29,821 nucleotides of DNA from Ophiothrix spiculata (lineage: Eukaryota; Echinodermata; Ophiuroidea; Amphilepidida; Ophiotrichidae): NCBI GenBank assembly GCA_000969725.1, contig JXSR01S060080.1. One strand, written 5' to 3'. Below are positions 19,601 to 29,312 of the stretch, piece after piece. Each line of letters opens with the position of its first letter. The stretch's first letter is position 1. The notes beneath the pieces are model-generated. The model was not told the DNA's origin, made no database searches, and worked only from the letters and a program-made list of their open reading frames with translations. The translations under genes were made by a program, and so were the position numbers.

Positions 19601-20737
19601 GTTTGTCTTTTAAATATTGTTTTATATTGTTTAGTCTAAATTGATTAAAATAAAAATGTATTCAGCTTGGTTTTGATTTTAATTTTTAAAATTTGAATGC
19701 AAATTATAAACTGGGAAGAACTTGCTACTCCCTCCAATCAAACGTTTTGACAACTTCCTTGTTGCCGTAGCGTCAACAAAAATGCAATGGTGAACATTTG
19801 AAGGAGGTCAAGATTTAACTGTGTTTTTCCTTCTTTTTTAGCTGTTAAACAATTAGAACATTCATACAATTGAGTAAAATATGAAGTTGAGTTGATTCGG
19901 CTTAAAGATGTTTTTTTTTTGGTTAAAAATATAGTTAAAACTGTTTTCAAAATAAATGTATATTTAAAAAGGAAACACCTTAAAAAAAAAAAAAAAAAAA
20001 AACTCGTCAAACCGCATCTAAATAATTGCTTTTACATCCTTTGCTGTCATTTTGATAAAAAAAGTCGGGATAGGATAAACCGTAAAAGTCCGTGGGGTAA
20101 GGGGGGGGGGGGGGGGGGGATGGGTGTAAGAACCCCAATCATAGAAATTTCGCCATTTTGAAAAAAAAATCTGCATACTAATAAGCTTAAACTTGCAGGA
20201 CATGTTAGAACTACCATTTACTTTGTTCATTAGCAAAAAAAAAACCACAATGAAAATCCGATATTTAGATATTTTCTAGCAAAATTTTGGATTTTTAGTC
20301 AATTTTGGCCGAAAATCAGATTTCGGCGAAGTTTTCCGACCTGTCTTTAAGACTTCATAATTACGTAACGCCGTGGCCAATTTTCATGATTTTGGTAATA
20401 ACGGAAAGAGGAGACCCTCCCCTTAGGTGACGACGTAGTACAAAATAGCTTAGGTAACGAGGGATAAAGGAGTTGATTTAGGTGTTTGGGATAATACCAC
20501 TCAGGAAGTATAGCGAGAATGGTGGTAGGTGAAATACAGATGCCACACTTCCTTCTTCTTAATGTAAGAAGATTAATAGGTCGAATTTCATGAGTGTACC
20601 CTTAGATCGCCTCACACAATTTATAGTAAAAGTCTATTGAAAACATGAATTTAAAGTTATATTTACCCTCTTATACAATATCATGAAAATATTATAGTGC
20701 CACAGAAATGATGATAACATATTTTTTTTGTTTTTAG
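19601..20737. other. Intron between C and D with low-complexity tracts
   Basis: It contains AATAAA at 19951-19956 followed 25 bp later by A(22) at 19982-20003, and a long G-run at 20101-20119. The AATAAA and poly(A) pair suggests the 3' end of a retroposed transcript on the plus strand, of unknown source. Open frames around these tracts are not supported. Confidence 0.5.
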
Positions 20738-20844
20738 TCCCAAGCGAACCTACAAATATAACGTTTGTTAATATCACCCGAACAACAATGATGATAACTT
20801 GGAAAGAGCCGAGATATCCCAACGGTAACAACCTGAAGTATATA
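20738..20844 (+). CDS. Exon: FN3 domain D, N-terminal half
   Basis: First half of a split FN3: 107 bases, starting in phase 1 (acceptor TTTTTAG before 20738) and ending in phase 0 (donor GTAAGT from 20845). The join to C makes GTC (Val). It reads VPSEPTNITF, then the core Trp strand MMITWKEPRYPNGN and KYI. The sequons N-I-T occur twice (PTNIT, VNIT). The intron falls between the C and C' strands, a common place in FN3 genes. It joins the exon at 21070. Confidence 0.87.
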
Positions 20845-21069
20845 GTAAGTTTCAGGAAGATGTATTTGCATACTATCAGAGAGCATGTACTGAACAAATA
20901 GTTGCTTGATTTCTAAAAATACTAAACTTGTGCCAGATTTGTTTATTTATATTGTCATTTCAGATACAAATGTAAAAAAATATATAGGGATGACACATTT
21001 TGTTGCCGAGTAAAAATGTCCAATGGTATTGCTTGATATAAAAAGAATTCATATTACGTTTCTATATAG

Positions 21070-21286
21070 GTACAGCACCGGACTATCTGTAAACCCTACG
21101 AGTTATCGTTTGTGCCAAACGCGCTAACAATCCTGCCAAATGGTGTGGTAGATTCGGATAAAATGCAATATTTGATGCAAAATCTAGAACCATCAACCAA
21201 GTATGAAGTTCATGTAACTGCTGCAACAAAGAAACGAAGAACAGGAGAGGCTGCCATAAAAGAACAATTTACTCGTCCTGCGACAG
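21070..21286 (+). CDS. Exon: FN3 domain D, C-terminal half
   Basis: Second half of the split FN3, 217 bases, phase 0 start (acceptor TATATAG before 21070) and phase 1 end (donor GTAATT from 21287). The two halves together give 324 bases (108 codons). It contains VQHRTICKPYELSF, a long variable loop, and the F strand LEPSTKYEVHVTAATKKRR, which is the FN3 signature (L-x-P-x-T-x-Y-x-V-x-V). A basic KKRR turn follows. The domain ends in TRPAT. Confidence 0.87.
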
Positions 21287-21890
21287 GTAATTATGATGTC
21301 TATAAAATCAAGCCAATTTGTGATCTGTAACTCAGTAGTTTTATACATGAGCTGCGCAACTGGGGGGTGGGGGGGGGGGAGAAAAAGGAAGGAGATAAAA
21401 AACAAATGAAAAGAAGGGAAAAGGAAAAAAACTTGTAAGAATGGTCAAGAATTGTTTCAGCACTTGTATAATTCGTTTTTGCTTGTCTGTTTTTAAAATC
21501 TATACTACAATTTTGTTGGTGTACCTTTTGGGTTTCAAATGTCGGTTGTGCCTGCTAACAATACTGTTCATCAACACAATACAAATATAATTAAGAATTT
21601 GGAGCAAAATGTTTGTTTGTCATATACTTTTCTCGAAATTCACGATTTTAAGACACTGGATGTTTTAGGACATCATAATTAAGCAATATCCTGGCCAATA
21701 AACATAATTGATAATAATAATAAATGAAATGCTTTTGACATGAATTGATAAAAGGGACAACAGGCTATATATCGTATCAAACTAACATTTGTAGGTATCG
21801 ATATCGAACGGTAAATATCCTTCGGACTTCTGAAATAAAAAGTACCATTTTGGTCGAGGTGTGATGTATTCTGTTTAATTTTGTATATAG
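21287..21890. other. Intron between D and E, no feature recognised
   Basis: It holds a G-rich tract at 21361-21380 and otherwise AT-rich sequence. The minus-strand open frame at 21679-22005 overlaps the true exon at 21891-21990 and is a shadow. Confidence 0.5.
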
Positions 21891-21990
21891 ATATAACTGC
21901 ACCATCTCGATTGTCAATTGCAAGAATTAGTAATATGACGTCATCAACAATAACAATACGAGTACCGATGTCTGGCACGAAATATGTCAC
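21891..21990 (+). CDS. Exon: membrane-proximal domain E, part 1
   Basis: Exon of 100 bases, phase 1 in (acceptor TATATAG before 21891) and phase 2 out (donor GTGAGT from 21991). The join to D makes GAT (Asp), giving DITAPSRLSIARIS. It resembles the opening strands of an FN3-like fold: TAPSRL, an N-M-T sequon, then STITIRVPMSG. There is no core Trp. In RPTPs the extracellular domain next to the membrane is often a diverged FN3 of this kind. It joins 22465 through a split ACT (Thr) codon. Confidence 0.8.
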
Positions 21991-22464
21991 GTGAGTATTC
22001 TTCACTTGAATAAAATCTGTATAGATTAAAATGGAAACGAATGTAAAAAAACAGGAAGGACGTTTTAATTATGCAATATAATTTTGTATAATTCAACATA
22101 ATTTCGTAACTACATCCCTGATAACAGAGCTAGACGTCATGGCCCCATCTCAGATCTGCCAGCTAACCAAGAAGCGCGTTATCAAATTAGCTCATTACCA
22201 TACATTCAACCAATGAATCTTCCTCTGTTGAAACAATATTGGGCAGTAAAGAGTATGACTTTTGTGTTGTGTATTTTTAATTGGTTTATAATTTTGTTTT
22301 ATTTGAAGGTGTTTTATAATTTTGTTGCATGTGCCTATAATGTATAGTATAATGGTTTTTTTTTTAATTCATTCTGTTGCTGCGAATGTGATTTTATAAT
22401 AAACTTTGAATAAGATGAAGTTGGTTTAGAAACCATATCGTTGTTATGTCATTTATTTCCTTAG

Positions 22465-22684
22465 TGGGTATCAAATAAGAGTGGAACCACGTCTTGCCAT
22501 TCAGAGAAGGCAGTCAGCATATCGGCAGCACATCGTAGCTGAGTTGGTAAAAACTGTTGTGGAAGATAATCCTTTATTTACGGTGGGAGATAACAAGACG
22601 TATGGACCATTCTACAACAACCCACTGACAGAAGGGCAAACATACCGGTTATTTACCGGTGCCGTTAGTCGCACAAGTGAAACA
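22465..22684 (+). CDS. Exon: membrane-proximal domain E, part 2
   Basis: Exon of 220 bases, phase 2 in (acceptor CCTTAG before 22465) and phase 0 out (donor GTAAAT from 22685). It reads GYQIRVEPR, then a basic, Gln-rich stretch, then VGDNKTYGPFYNNPLTEG and QTYRLFTGAVSR. The Gly-Asp-Asn-x-x-Tyr-Gly-x-Phe-Tyr-Asn-x-Pro-Leu-x-x-Gly-x-x-Tyr-Arg pattern is, from my knowledge of the family, a recurring feature just outside the membrane in RPTPs. It is the best single piece of evidence here for phosphatase receptor identity. An N-K-T sequon is present. Confidence 0.88.
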
Positions 22685-22974
22685 GTAAATTATCTATTGT
22701 ATTATTGTTATTAAATACATACAGCAAGCTTTATCAAAATGTAGATTTCAAAATTACGTGAAAGAAAATACAAAATGCTTTTTAAATGAGATATTGTTTT
22801 TGAAAATTGAATCTTCACTTCTGAAGTTATGATAAAAAATAAAGCTGTATAATATACTCGTTTAATTTGCCTGGCCACGATATAGTAAATTGCAATGTGG
22901 TGGGCCACTATTGAACATTTCTAAATTAAAAGGTTGAACGCAATATGTAGTCTTTGCATATTTCTATTTTTCAG

Positions 22975-23056
22975 ATGTACGAAGTTGTTTGGTCAGACGG
23001 ATTTGACGTCACTATTGACACAAACAAAAATAACATGGCGATGAAAGATTCAGGAG
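22975..23056 (+). CDS. Exon: membrane-proximal domain E, part 3
   Basis: Short exon of 82 bases, phase 0 in (acceptor ATTTTTCAG before 22975) and phase 1 out (donor GTAAAA from 23057). It encodes MYEVVWSDGFDVTID followed by a polar, Asn/Lys-rich linker that ends in a Gly codon shared with the transmembrane exon. It completes the last strand of domain E and makes the stalk before the membrane. Domain E in total is 402 bases (134 codons) over three exons. Confidence 0.85.
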
Positions 23057-23431
23057 GTAAAAGCAAAATATACTTATAAAAATGATGAATTACTATTATT
23101 TCAAATTCATACACTCTGCGTTAAGTACGCGTTGAAATTGTCAATCTAATTGGACAATTGGTAACTTTTACGCATTCATTAACCTTGTCTAGTTGCACGG
23201 TGCGTATCGCGTAGTGCGTTGTTTAATTCCATGTACGCATACGCATAACATGCTCGCGCTTGTATGGCAAGTTTCATTTTAAACGAAGGGTAAAACTACA
23301 TTACAATGATTAACATGGGGCGATGGATGGTTGTATTTTCTGTCTTATAGCAACATCAAATACATTTTGAAATAATTATGCCGTTTAATGTCCTTACAAT
23401 AATTTATATTCTAATCATGTCGTGTATGAAT

Positions 23432-23629
23432 TAGATTAATAACTGCTCTTTACTTGGCGCGAGTGAAATTGTACAACATCAATACACCTTGTGCTGAACA
23501 CTGCTGAAGTCGAAGTTGTCCAACTCACTCGGCTACGCCTCGTGACTGCGGACAACTCTAACTTCAGCACGCGGTGCATTATTGTTGTACAATTTCACTC
23601 GCGTCAAGTAATACGCAGTTATTAATCTA
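23432..23629. mobile_element. MITE-like element with ~55-bp terminal inverted repeats
   Basis: The left arm from 23432 (TAGATTAATAACTGC) and the right arm ending 23629 are inverted copies. Both contain the GCGAGTGAAATTGTACAACA block, and the match continues to about 23487 and 23574. The core has a second small inverted motif (GAAGTTGTCC / GGACAACT). Length is 198 bp with no ORF. It lies in the intron before the transmembrane exon. Confidence 0.82.
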
Positions 23630-23722
23630 TAAATAAAAGACATTGTATGATAACCTTCAAATAACATGTTCTGTTTACATTTTGAAAATGTCTTATATGA
23701 ACTCTTTTATTTTATGTTGTAG

Positions 23723-23810
23723 GTAACGCACTTTTCATCATTCCTGTCATATTTGTTCTTTTGATGTTGTTTGTCATTGTTTTAATTGTCATCATTAAAA
23801 GAAGACAAAG
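23723..23810 (+). CDS. Exon: transmembrane helix and stop-transfer
   Basis: Exon of 88 bases, phase 1 in (acceptor TGTTGTAG before 23723) and phase 2 out (donor GTTTGT from 23811). About 23 hydrophobic residues (Leu, Phe, Ile, Val, with one Pro near the outer end and one Met) are encoded at roughly 23728-23796. They are followed at once by the basic run KRRQR, the usual stop-transfer of a type I membrane protein. It fixes topology: everything 5' is extracellular and everything 3' is cytoplasmic. Confidence 0.92.
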
Positions 23811-24039
23811 GTTTGTAAATGTTATTTTTAACAGATGCATATTCTTAACAAATTATCAATGTTACGATAATTATTGAGTCTTTATAAGAAGTTTCATTCG
23901 GGAATTTTGTGACTGATTAAATACTTTAGCCATGGCAAAACATTTGTGATAAATACTTTCTATGTTATTTTTGCTGTTTTAACGTGACGGCAAATAAAAA
24001 CTTTCACGATGTTTTGATTTCCTTCATTCACTATTTCAG

Positions 24040-24104
24040 ATCTAATCCAAAGATTGACAATGTCAGACCACATCCAATCGTGGTATATCGTCCGGGTGAA
24101 GAAG
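24040..24104 (+). CDS. Exon: cytoplasmic juxtamembrane, part 1
   Basis: Exon of 65 bases, phase 2 in (acceptor TATTTCAG before 24040, completing AGA Arg) and phase 1 out (donor GTGAAT from 24105). It reads SNPKIDNVRPHPIVVYRPGEE. If the intron were retained, translation would stop within seven codons (TAA at 24122), giving a membrane-bound form without a cytoplasmic domain. That form is only a possibility read from the sequence. A LINE copy sits in the following intron. Confidence 0.8.
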
Positions 24105-24688
24105 GTGAATTTATTAAACATTAAGAAATAGGAAGATGTTGCCCAACTTACAAACCATAACTCCGGTATCCATCTTATTATTTGTTGCCGACATTCATAA
24201 ATGTACATGCGCTGCGCCTGCGCCTTTGCAGTTGTAAGTAGGTAAAAATTACCGCCAGCAGTGCAAGGTGAACGTTAGGGGACTGTGGGGCGAGTTGAGC
24301 CACCACGTGTTTCAGCTCACTGGTGATTTTTGGTCATATATAATGCATCAAATTTACCATCAAATTTTCAAATCCGAGCTCATCTCTTTGTGTGAGTTAT
24401 CAGTAAAACGAGTATTTGACCTAAGTAACGTTTTTAGCAAACGTAATTCTGTACTCGTGTCAAGATATTATTATTGATTACGATGTATGGTACTTGTCCA
24501 ACATGTCATGGGATTAACTCTCCTTTATCCTTTGTTTTGTTGATATACCACGAGGTTAAATCAAAACTGGGACTGCGGGGCGAGTTGGCCCTGTGGCGAA
24601 CTTACCCAAGATGGAGTGCTATTTTTACTCTTTCGCAATGACAATATGACGTTTTAACACGATTTTAATTCTAAAGAGATAGATATAT
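24105..24688. other. Intron 5' of the LINE, with a repeated GGGGCGAGTTG motif
   Basis: GGGACTGTGGGGCGAGTTGA occurs near 24279 and GGGACTGCGGGGCGAGTTGG near 24570, about 290 bp apart. They look like two ends or units of an uncharacterised repeat. No coding sequence is supported. Confidence 0.5.
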
Positions 24689-24689
24689 A

Positions 24690-26138
24690 TGGTCATGCTT
24701 TTTAATATGGGCACCCATAAAAGGTGCATAAAAATCTGCAAAAGAGCACTGATTCATCATGAGATACCTAAACAGTGGTCAAAGAGTGCCATCATTCCCA
24801 TCCCTAAAAAAGGAGACCTCTCACAGCCGAACAACTATACAATTAGCCTCTCCTGCATCGGGGCAAAGGTCTACAATAGAATGTTGTTGAACAGAATACG
24901 TCCGCACGTAGACCCTCTTCTTCGTTGGAATCAAAATGGATTTAGAGAAAAACGTTCAACCATCTGCCAGATTCTTGCCTTAAGAAGAGTTGAAGGAATG
25001 AAAAATAAAAATCTCCCACTGGCAGCCGTGTTCATCTACTTTTCCAAAGCCTTCGACTCCGTACACCGAGATCGAATGTTTAACATCCTTCTTTCCTGTG
25101 GTATTACGGAACCCATCATTTTGGCTATTAAAGTGATTTATGTCAATTCCACAGCCATTGTCTTATCACCCGATGGAGAGACTGAACCATTTCAGCGGGT
25201 GTTCTCCAAGATGACACCTTGGTCCATTCATTTTCATCACAGTTCTTGATTATGTTATGCGCCATGCACTTACAGATATCAGCAATGAAACAGGGATTCT
25301 GTTGGAGCCCAGAAGGAGCAGACGACATCCAGAAATCCGACTTCATGATCTTGATTTCGCCGATGACATTGCTCTCCTAACATCATCTATTAACAAAGCA
25401 GAACTCCTGTTACAGAGTGTCAAGGCAGCATCAAATGCAGTAATATGTTTGTCTACACTTGAATGAGGGGAAAACTAAAACCCTTCTGGTAAACATTCAA
25501 TCGTTGGCCTACGTTAAGATCATCAAAGGAGTTGAACTTGAAAATATACCTGAATTCAAATATCTTGGTTCATATATTCCGGATTCTTTGCATGCCTTCA
25601 AATGTCGGAAAGCACAAGCATGGGTCGCCTGTAATAAACCCCACAAGATCTGGAAATCCTCACTAGATCGAAGGACCAAAATAAGATTCTTCAAAGCCTG
25701 TGTGGAAAGCATTTTGTTGTATGGCTCAGAAACTTGGACAATCAGCAAGAAAATGGAAGATCATATAAACGGGTGCTACACTCAACAGGTACGAAGAGTG
25801 CTCAACATCAGTTGGAAGGATCATATTCCAAACACCACAGTATATGGTGATATCCCTCCAATATCTTCAACAATCAGGCAACGCCGTTTATGTTTTGCTG
25901 GACACTGAATCCGCACCACCGACCAACCCATCTCCCATTTCATTTTCTGGACTCCTCCGGTTGGGAAATCAAGCAGAGGCAGAAGTCCCCTTCAGTACAC
26001 TGACACCATCAAGAGCGATCTCAATCTAGATCTACAAGAGATCCAGTACATCATGCATGACAGGGAAATCTGGTTCGAACATGTAGCAAGTGCTTCTTCC
26101 ATTCCGTCTACGGACGACCGATGATGATGATGATGATG
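24690..26138 (+). mobile_element. 5'-truncated, inactivated non-LTR retrotransposon (LINE, probably RTE-like)
   Basis: Reverse transcriptase relics lie in three plus-strand frames. At 24690-25249 are IPKQWSKS, IPIPKKGDLSQPNNY, NGFREKRST and a motif A region reading FIYFSKAFDSVHR. At 25257-25466 is the catalytic box LDFADDIALL (FADD at 25356-25367). At 25459-25908 are FKYLGSYI, RRTKIRFFKACVES, LLYGSETW and the C-terminal STIRQRRLCFAGH. Frames break near 25247, 25460 and 25906. In motif A the acidic residue expected before FSKAFD is Tyr. There is no endonuclease domain and no LTR. The 3' end is an (ATG)n tail at 26121-26138, a short-repeat tail as in RTE-type elements. It lies in an intron of the receptor gene, same strand. 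Confidence 0.9.
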
Positions 26139-26872
26139 TGTACATTGTGCATCAAATTTTGTCACAACTTTTCAATAATCGGATGAAATGTCATAATTTT
26201 GGTATGCTTTTGAAGATAATGTATTAGTCTATATAAACAATTAAAAATAATAGCCAAATAAAGGTATTTATCAACTCTAATCAATGATTAACAGGACAGA
26301 GTTAGGTATGGATGAAGTGAGTAAGATGTTACGCAAATGGGTCCCATCTCAAAATATGACCATATGTATAATTACGTATAATAAGACGCAAGGAGTCTTT
26401 ATTGAAACTGATAGGATATATGTAGACCTTTACATGAAAAAGTGGTAAAGTATTTTATTCCTCCTTTATGAGAAACTGTGTGATAGATATTCATTTCGAC
26501 TTGGTATTTAGGTAAAAATAGTAATTTTCTACAAAATTTAGAAAAGTAAATGCATGAAAATCGGATTTTCCTACGAGTTTTTAGAAAGTTTTGATTTTTT
26601 TCCTATATTTTACGTACAAATGCCGATTTTTCACACTTCGGTAATTATGACGTCATAGTGACTTCATACATTAATGAATGTTACCTTGAATTTGGTATCA
26701 ATGGAAAGAGGGGACTGATACCTATCCATTGGTATCCATTGGTACCAATACGTGGTCTTAGAGACTTGCTATAAAAAATGAGGGGTATTGCAATGACCCC
26801 CTTTGTATAATATGTTTGTGAAAATCGCTCTGTATAACAAGGTTTAACCTAAAGCTTATCATTTCTTTCCAG
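26139..26872. other. Intron 3' of the LINE, no gene seen
   Basis: AT-rich sequence with a local duplication of ATCCATTGGTA (about 26724-26745). A stretch at 26560-26720 resembles 20290-20420 loosely (GGAAAGAGGNGA motif). No coding signal is seen before the strong polypyrimidine tract of the 26873 exon. Confidence 0.5.
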
Positions 26873-27018
26873 ATGGACTATCTTCAGAAGTGGAAACGCC
26901 ATGTCCAATGTTGACACCTTTAACCAACACAAACGGTCCAATCCCGGTAGCGAAATTTGAATCATATGTCCAAGAAAAGAAGGGAAGTCAAACAAACTCA
27001 TTTATTACCGATTTTGCT
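26873..27018 (+). CDS. Exon: cytoplasmic juxtamembrane, part 2 (leads into phosphatase domain)
   Basis: Exon of 146 bases, phase 1 in (strong acceptor TTTCTTTCCAG before 26873, completing GAT Asp) and phase 0 out (donor GTAAGT from 27019). An acidic/Pro-rich linker leads to GPIPVAKFESYVQEKKG and then NSFITDFA. This fits the RPTP segment just before the catalytic domain (Pro-Ile-x-Val-x-x-Phe, a helix, then Phe-x-x-Asp/Glu-Phe), where the helix-turn-helix wedge begins. The next exon should encode the start of the PTP domain; it is not visible up to 29821. Confidence 0.85.
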
Positions 27019-27683
27019 GTAAGTTTATTTTACTGTGTTTACCGTCTTAAACTTACCCCTTTTCAGTAATATGGATGTCACTGACCATATACTGACCTAT
27101 TTAAAAAGTTGAAAATTTTTGAATTATTTTTGCTTACATGCGATAATGCCGAGTTTTGCTGGTCAAAAATATCACATTTCAGATGTTAGTGAAAAATGCA
27201 TGTAGATTTTCTAGAATAAATTATGATTGTTTTTATTCAAATAAATCCTTTTGCTATATAGATTATTTCTTAATTATTATTTCGACCCCAATTTTTTTAG
27301 GCGATGACCAAATACTTGCACATTTGTGATAAAAAAAAATAAGATGTTTGCATCACCATGAGAAGAGACACCTCTAAAGTAACAATCTAGAACAAAATAA
27401 GCCACTCGGTCTACATTTTAGGATCTGTTAAAAAAATTAAAATTTTAAAAATGTGTAAGAAAGGTTACAATTACGTGACCATTTGGTGCATCCAGTCTAA
27501 TTGCCCTAGCGAACGAGTTTGTTTAATGGATGGTTCACATCTACAACGCGTCATAAAGCGATACGATATAAGTCCAGTCAATCTAGCTAATTTTGTGCCT
27601 CAACCCGACACAAATTGCAACAGAATTGTTTTTACTGGAATGCATTTCTAAGAAGTCCTTTGAACACCATAGGGTAATTTCAC

Positions 27684-28231
27684 GCGTGACAGACGGGACA
27701 AAAGATGGTACTTTTTTCTATTCAAAAGGTTACAAAACAAACATACAAGGAAATTTCTCCCAAAATTGATACTTATAACTGAACAACTTACAGTCAACCT
27801 GTGCTCATTAAATAATTTACAGAGCCATGTGAACTTTGCGTGACAGACGGGACTGAGTTAACACTGTCTTTTTAGGAAACAAAGTTAGCTAGTTCAAATG
27901 TTCTGTCCGTTATCTCATTAAAGGACAAAGGATTTTGTTAACTAAATCGTAAATGACAATAGAATTATCGAATTAGTTTTACCTCACAAAAGAGGCCTGT
28001 CAATCAAAGTATAGGATAGGCTATTGTCTTCGACGAAAAGCATAACGCCTAGAGATTTTTAGTTTTGCTTTATATCGTGCAAACACAAAAGGACTGTCAA
28101 GGATTGCAATTTCTCAAGTGGGGATTATCTATACGTATTGACTCCAGTGAATAGAATAAGTAATGGGTTAACAAAATATTTTACTACGGATTACAAAATG
28201 CATTATTATGCACGGACAGAACATTTGAACT
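27684..28231. repeat. Direct and inverted repeats around a possible element
   Basis: GCGTGACAGACGGGAC occurs exactly at 27684-27699 and 27838-27853; a looser CGTGACAGACCAG lies at 28388-28400. A perfect 20-bp inverted repeat pairs 27891-27910 with 28212-28231. GGACAAAGGATTTTG and its rough complement also flank the loop. These suggest an uncharacterised repeat element; boundaries are not clear. Confidence 0.6.
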
Positions 28232-28627
28232 GACAAACTGTAATGTTCCCATCTGTGTTCAAATCTTTTGTCCTTTGTAATTAAACTATCTTGGTACAAG
28301 TTATCATTATATAATATCTATAATTCGTTGGAATTCAATTCACACAATGTTGGTGATACGCGATCAATCAAGTGTTGACACATGGGACGTGACAGACCAG
28401 TCATTTTGTCTTACTATTCGGGTTGATTTTGTCAATAAAACAAATATTTTTCCAGGAATTTATTTGCAGTCAAAATGGAGAAACAACATTAGTTTGTTAC
28501 AAAACATGTCATAAATATAACATCAGATGTTGTTTTCTGCAAATGGGTGTCACTTCTGAACCTGTTTTGACTTTCTTTCCAAAGAATGTGACAACATTAG
28601 ATTCTCACCATTGTGTGACTCCTAACC

Positions 28628-28679
28628 AGTGGCGTAACCAGAGGGGGGGGGGGCAGTTGGGGCGGGAGCCCCCCCCCCG
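28628..28679. mobile_element. End of a CAGTGGCGTAACCAG-type element with G/C runs
   Basis: CAGTGGCGTAACCAG at 28628-28642 is followed by a G-run, then GGGGCGGGAG and a C-run that can fold back on the G-run. CAGTGGCG ends are common in hAT-like elements. No matching second end is seen downstream, so this may be a fragment. Confidence 0.45.
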
Positions 28680-29312
28680 AATAAACGTCTGCCCTCCAAA
28701 TGAAATCAAGAAAAGAATAAAATATCAATATAAAGAACACTGTTGATGAAACTATGCAAAATTTAACCCTCTTATGGGTTTATTTTACAAATTGTTCCCA
28801 CAAAATGGCGCAAATTTAGTTAATATTTAAGAAAACACAAAACATTTGCACCAAAATAGCTCATTTTTTAAAGAAAAAAAGGGATTTTTATGAATTCAAG
28901 CAAACTTTGGCTGATTTGCTACATTGACAATTTTGGGGTGTACCTTTTCGTGTCTGAGCAATTTTTTGTTTGCCCCCTACAAAATTGTTTTGCCCCTGCT
29001 CGCCCCCACAAGCATTTCATCGTTATTTCCTGCTCAGCACACTCTATATTTTATAGTCCACATACTACGCTATAATTGGGGCCTTGTTTTGAGCTTAGTG
29101 TCATCTCTGTTACTCCGTGGTACAGGGTTTATAAAACAAGCACTCAAGATCGTTCATGCAGTTAGCCTCTGATTCTTTTATTGATCATCAATTACGACAA
29201 GTGATAAAAACCTTTTCATGTGAATAAAAGCCTAGTGACCTTGTTGTTTTGGCATAGGGGTAATTGTAATTGTATATCAAATGAAACATTCAGAGTCATT
29301 TTTGGAAATACC

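Larger units (their letters stand above)
1299..27018 (+). other. Gene span: FN3-rich receptor, probable receptor-type protein tyrosine phosphatase (5' and 3' ends outside window)
   Basis: Fifteen exons share one strand and join in a consistent frame. Whole-domain FN3 exons begin and end in phase 1; introns inside domains have phases 0 or 2 that match their partners. The product is extracellular FN3 A-B-A-B-A-B-C-D, a membrane-proximal domain E, one transmembrane helix, and a basic stop-transfer followed by a short cytoplasmic stretch that ends at a phase 0 donor. In RPTPs this is followed by the phosphatase domain, which removes phosphate from tyrosines of target proteins at the plasma membrane. 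No catalytic exon (the HCSAG signature region) is visible here, so enzyme identity rests on the E domain and juxtamembrane resemblance. A receptor kinase or adhesion protein is the alternative. Confidence 0.8.

Noticed and set aside
20018-20248. Open frames around the long G-run
   Set aside because: Gly or Pro runs come from the homopolymer tract. No gene signal.
21679-22005. 108-codon minus-strand open frame
   Set aside because: It overlaps the real 21891-21990 exon on the opposite strand and has no domain.
28423-28746. Possible next receptor exon after a TTTTTCCAG acceptor at 28455
   Set aside because: The encoded sequence (EFICSQNGETTLVCYKTC) does not resemble the start of a phosphatase domain and the frame runs into a G/C-run transposon end. 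Kept only as an unrecognised open segment.
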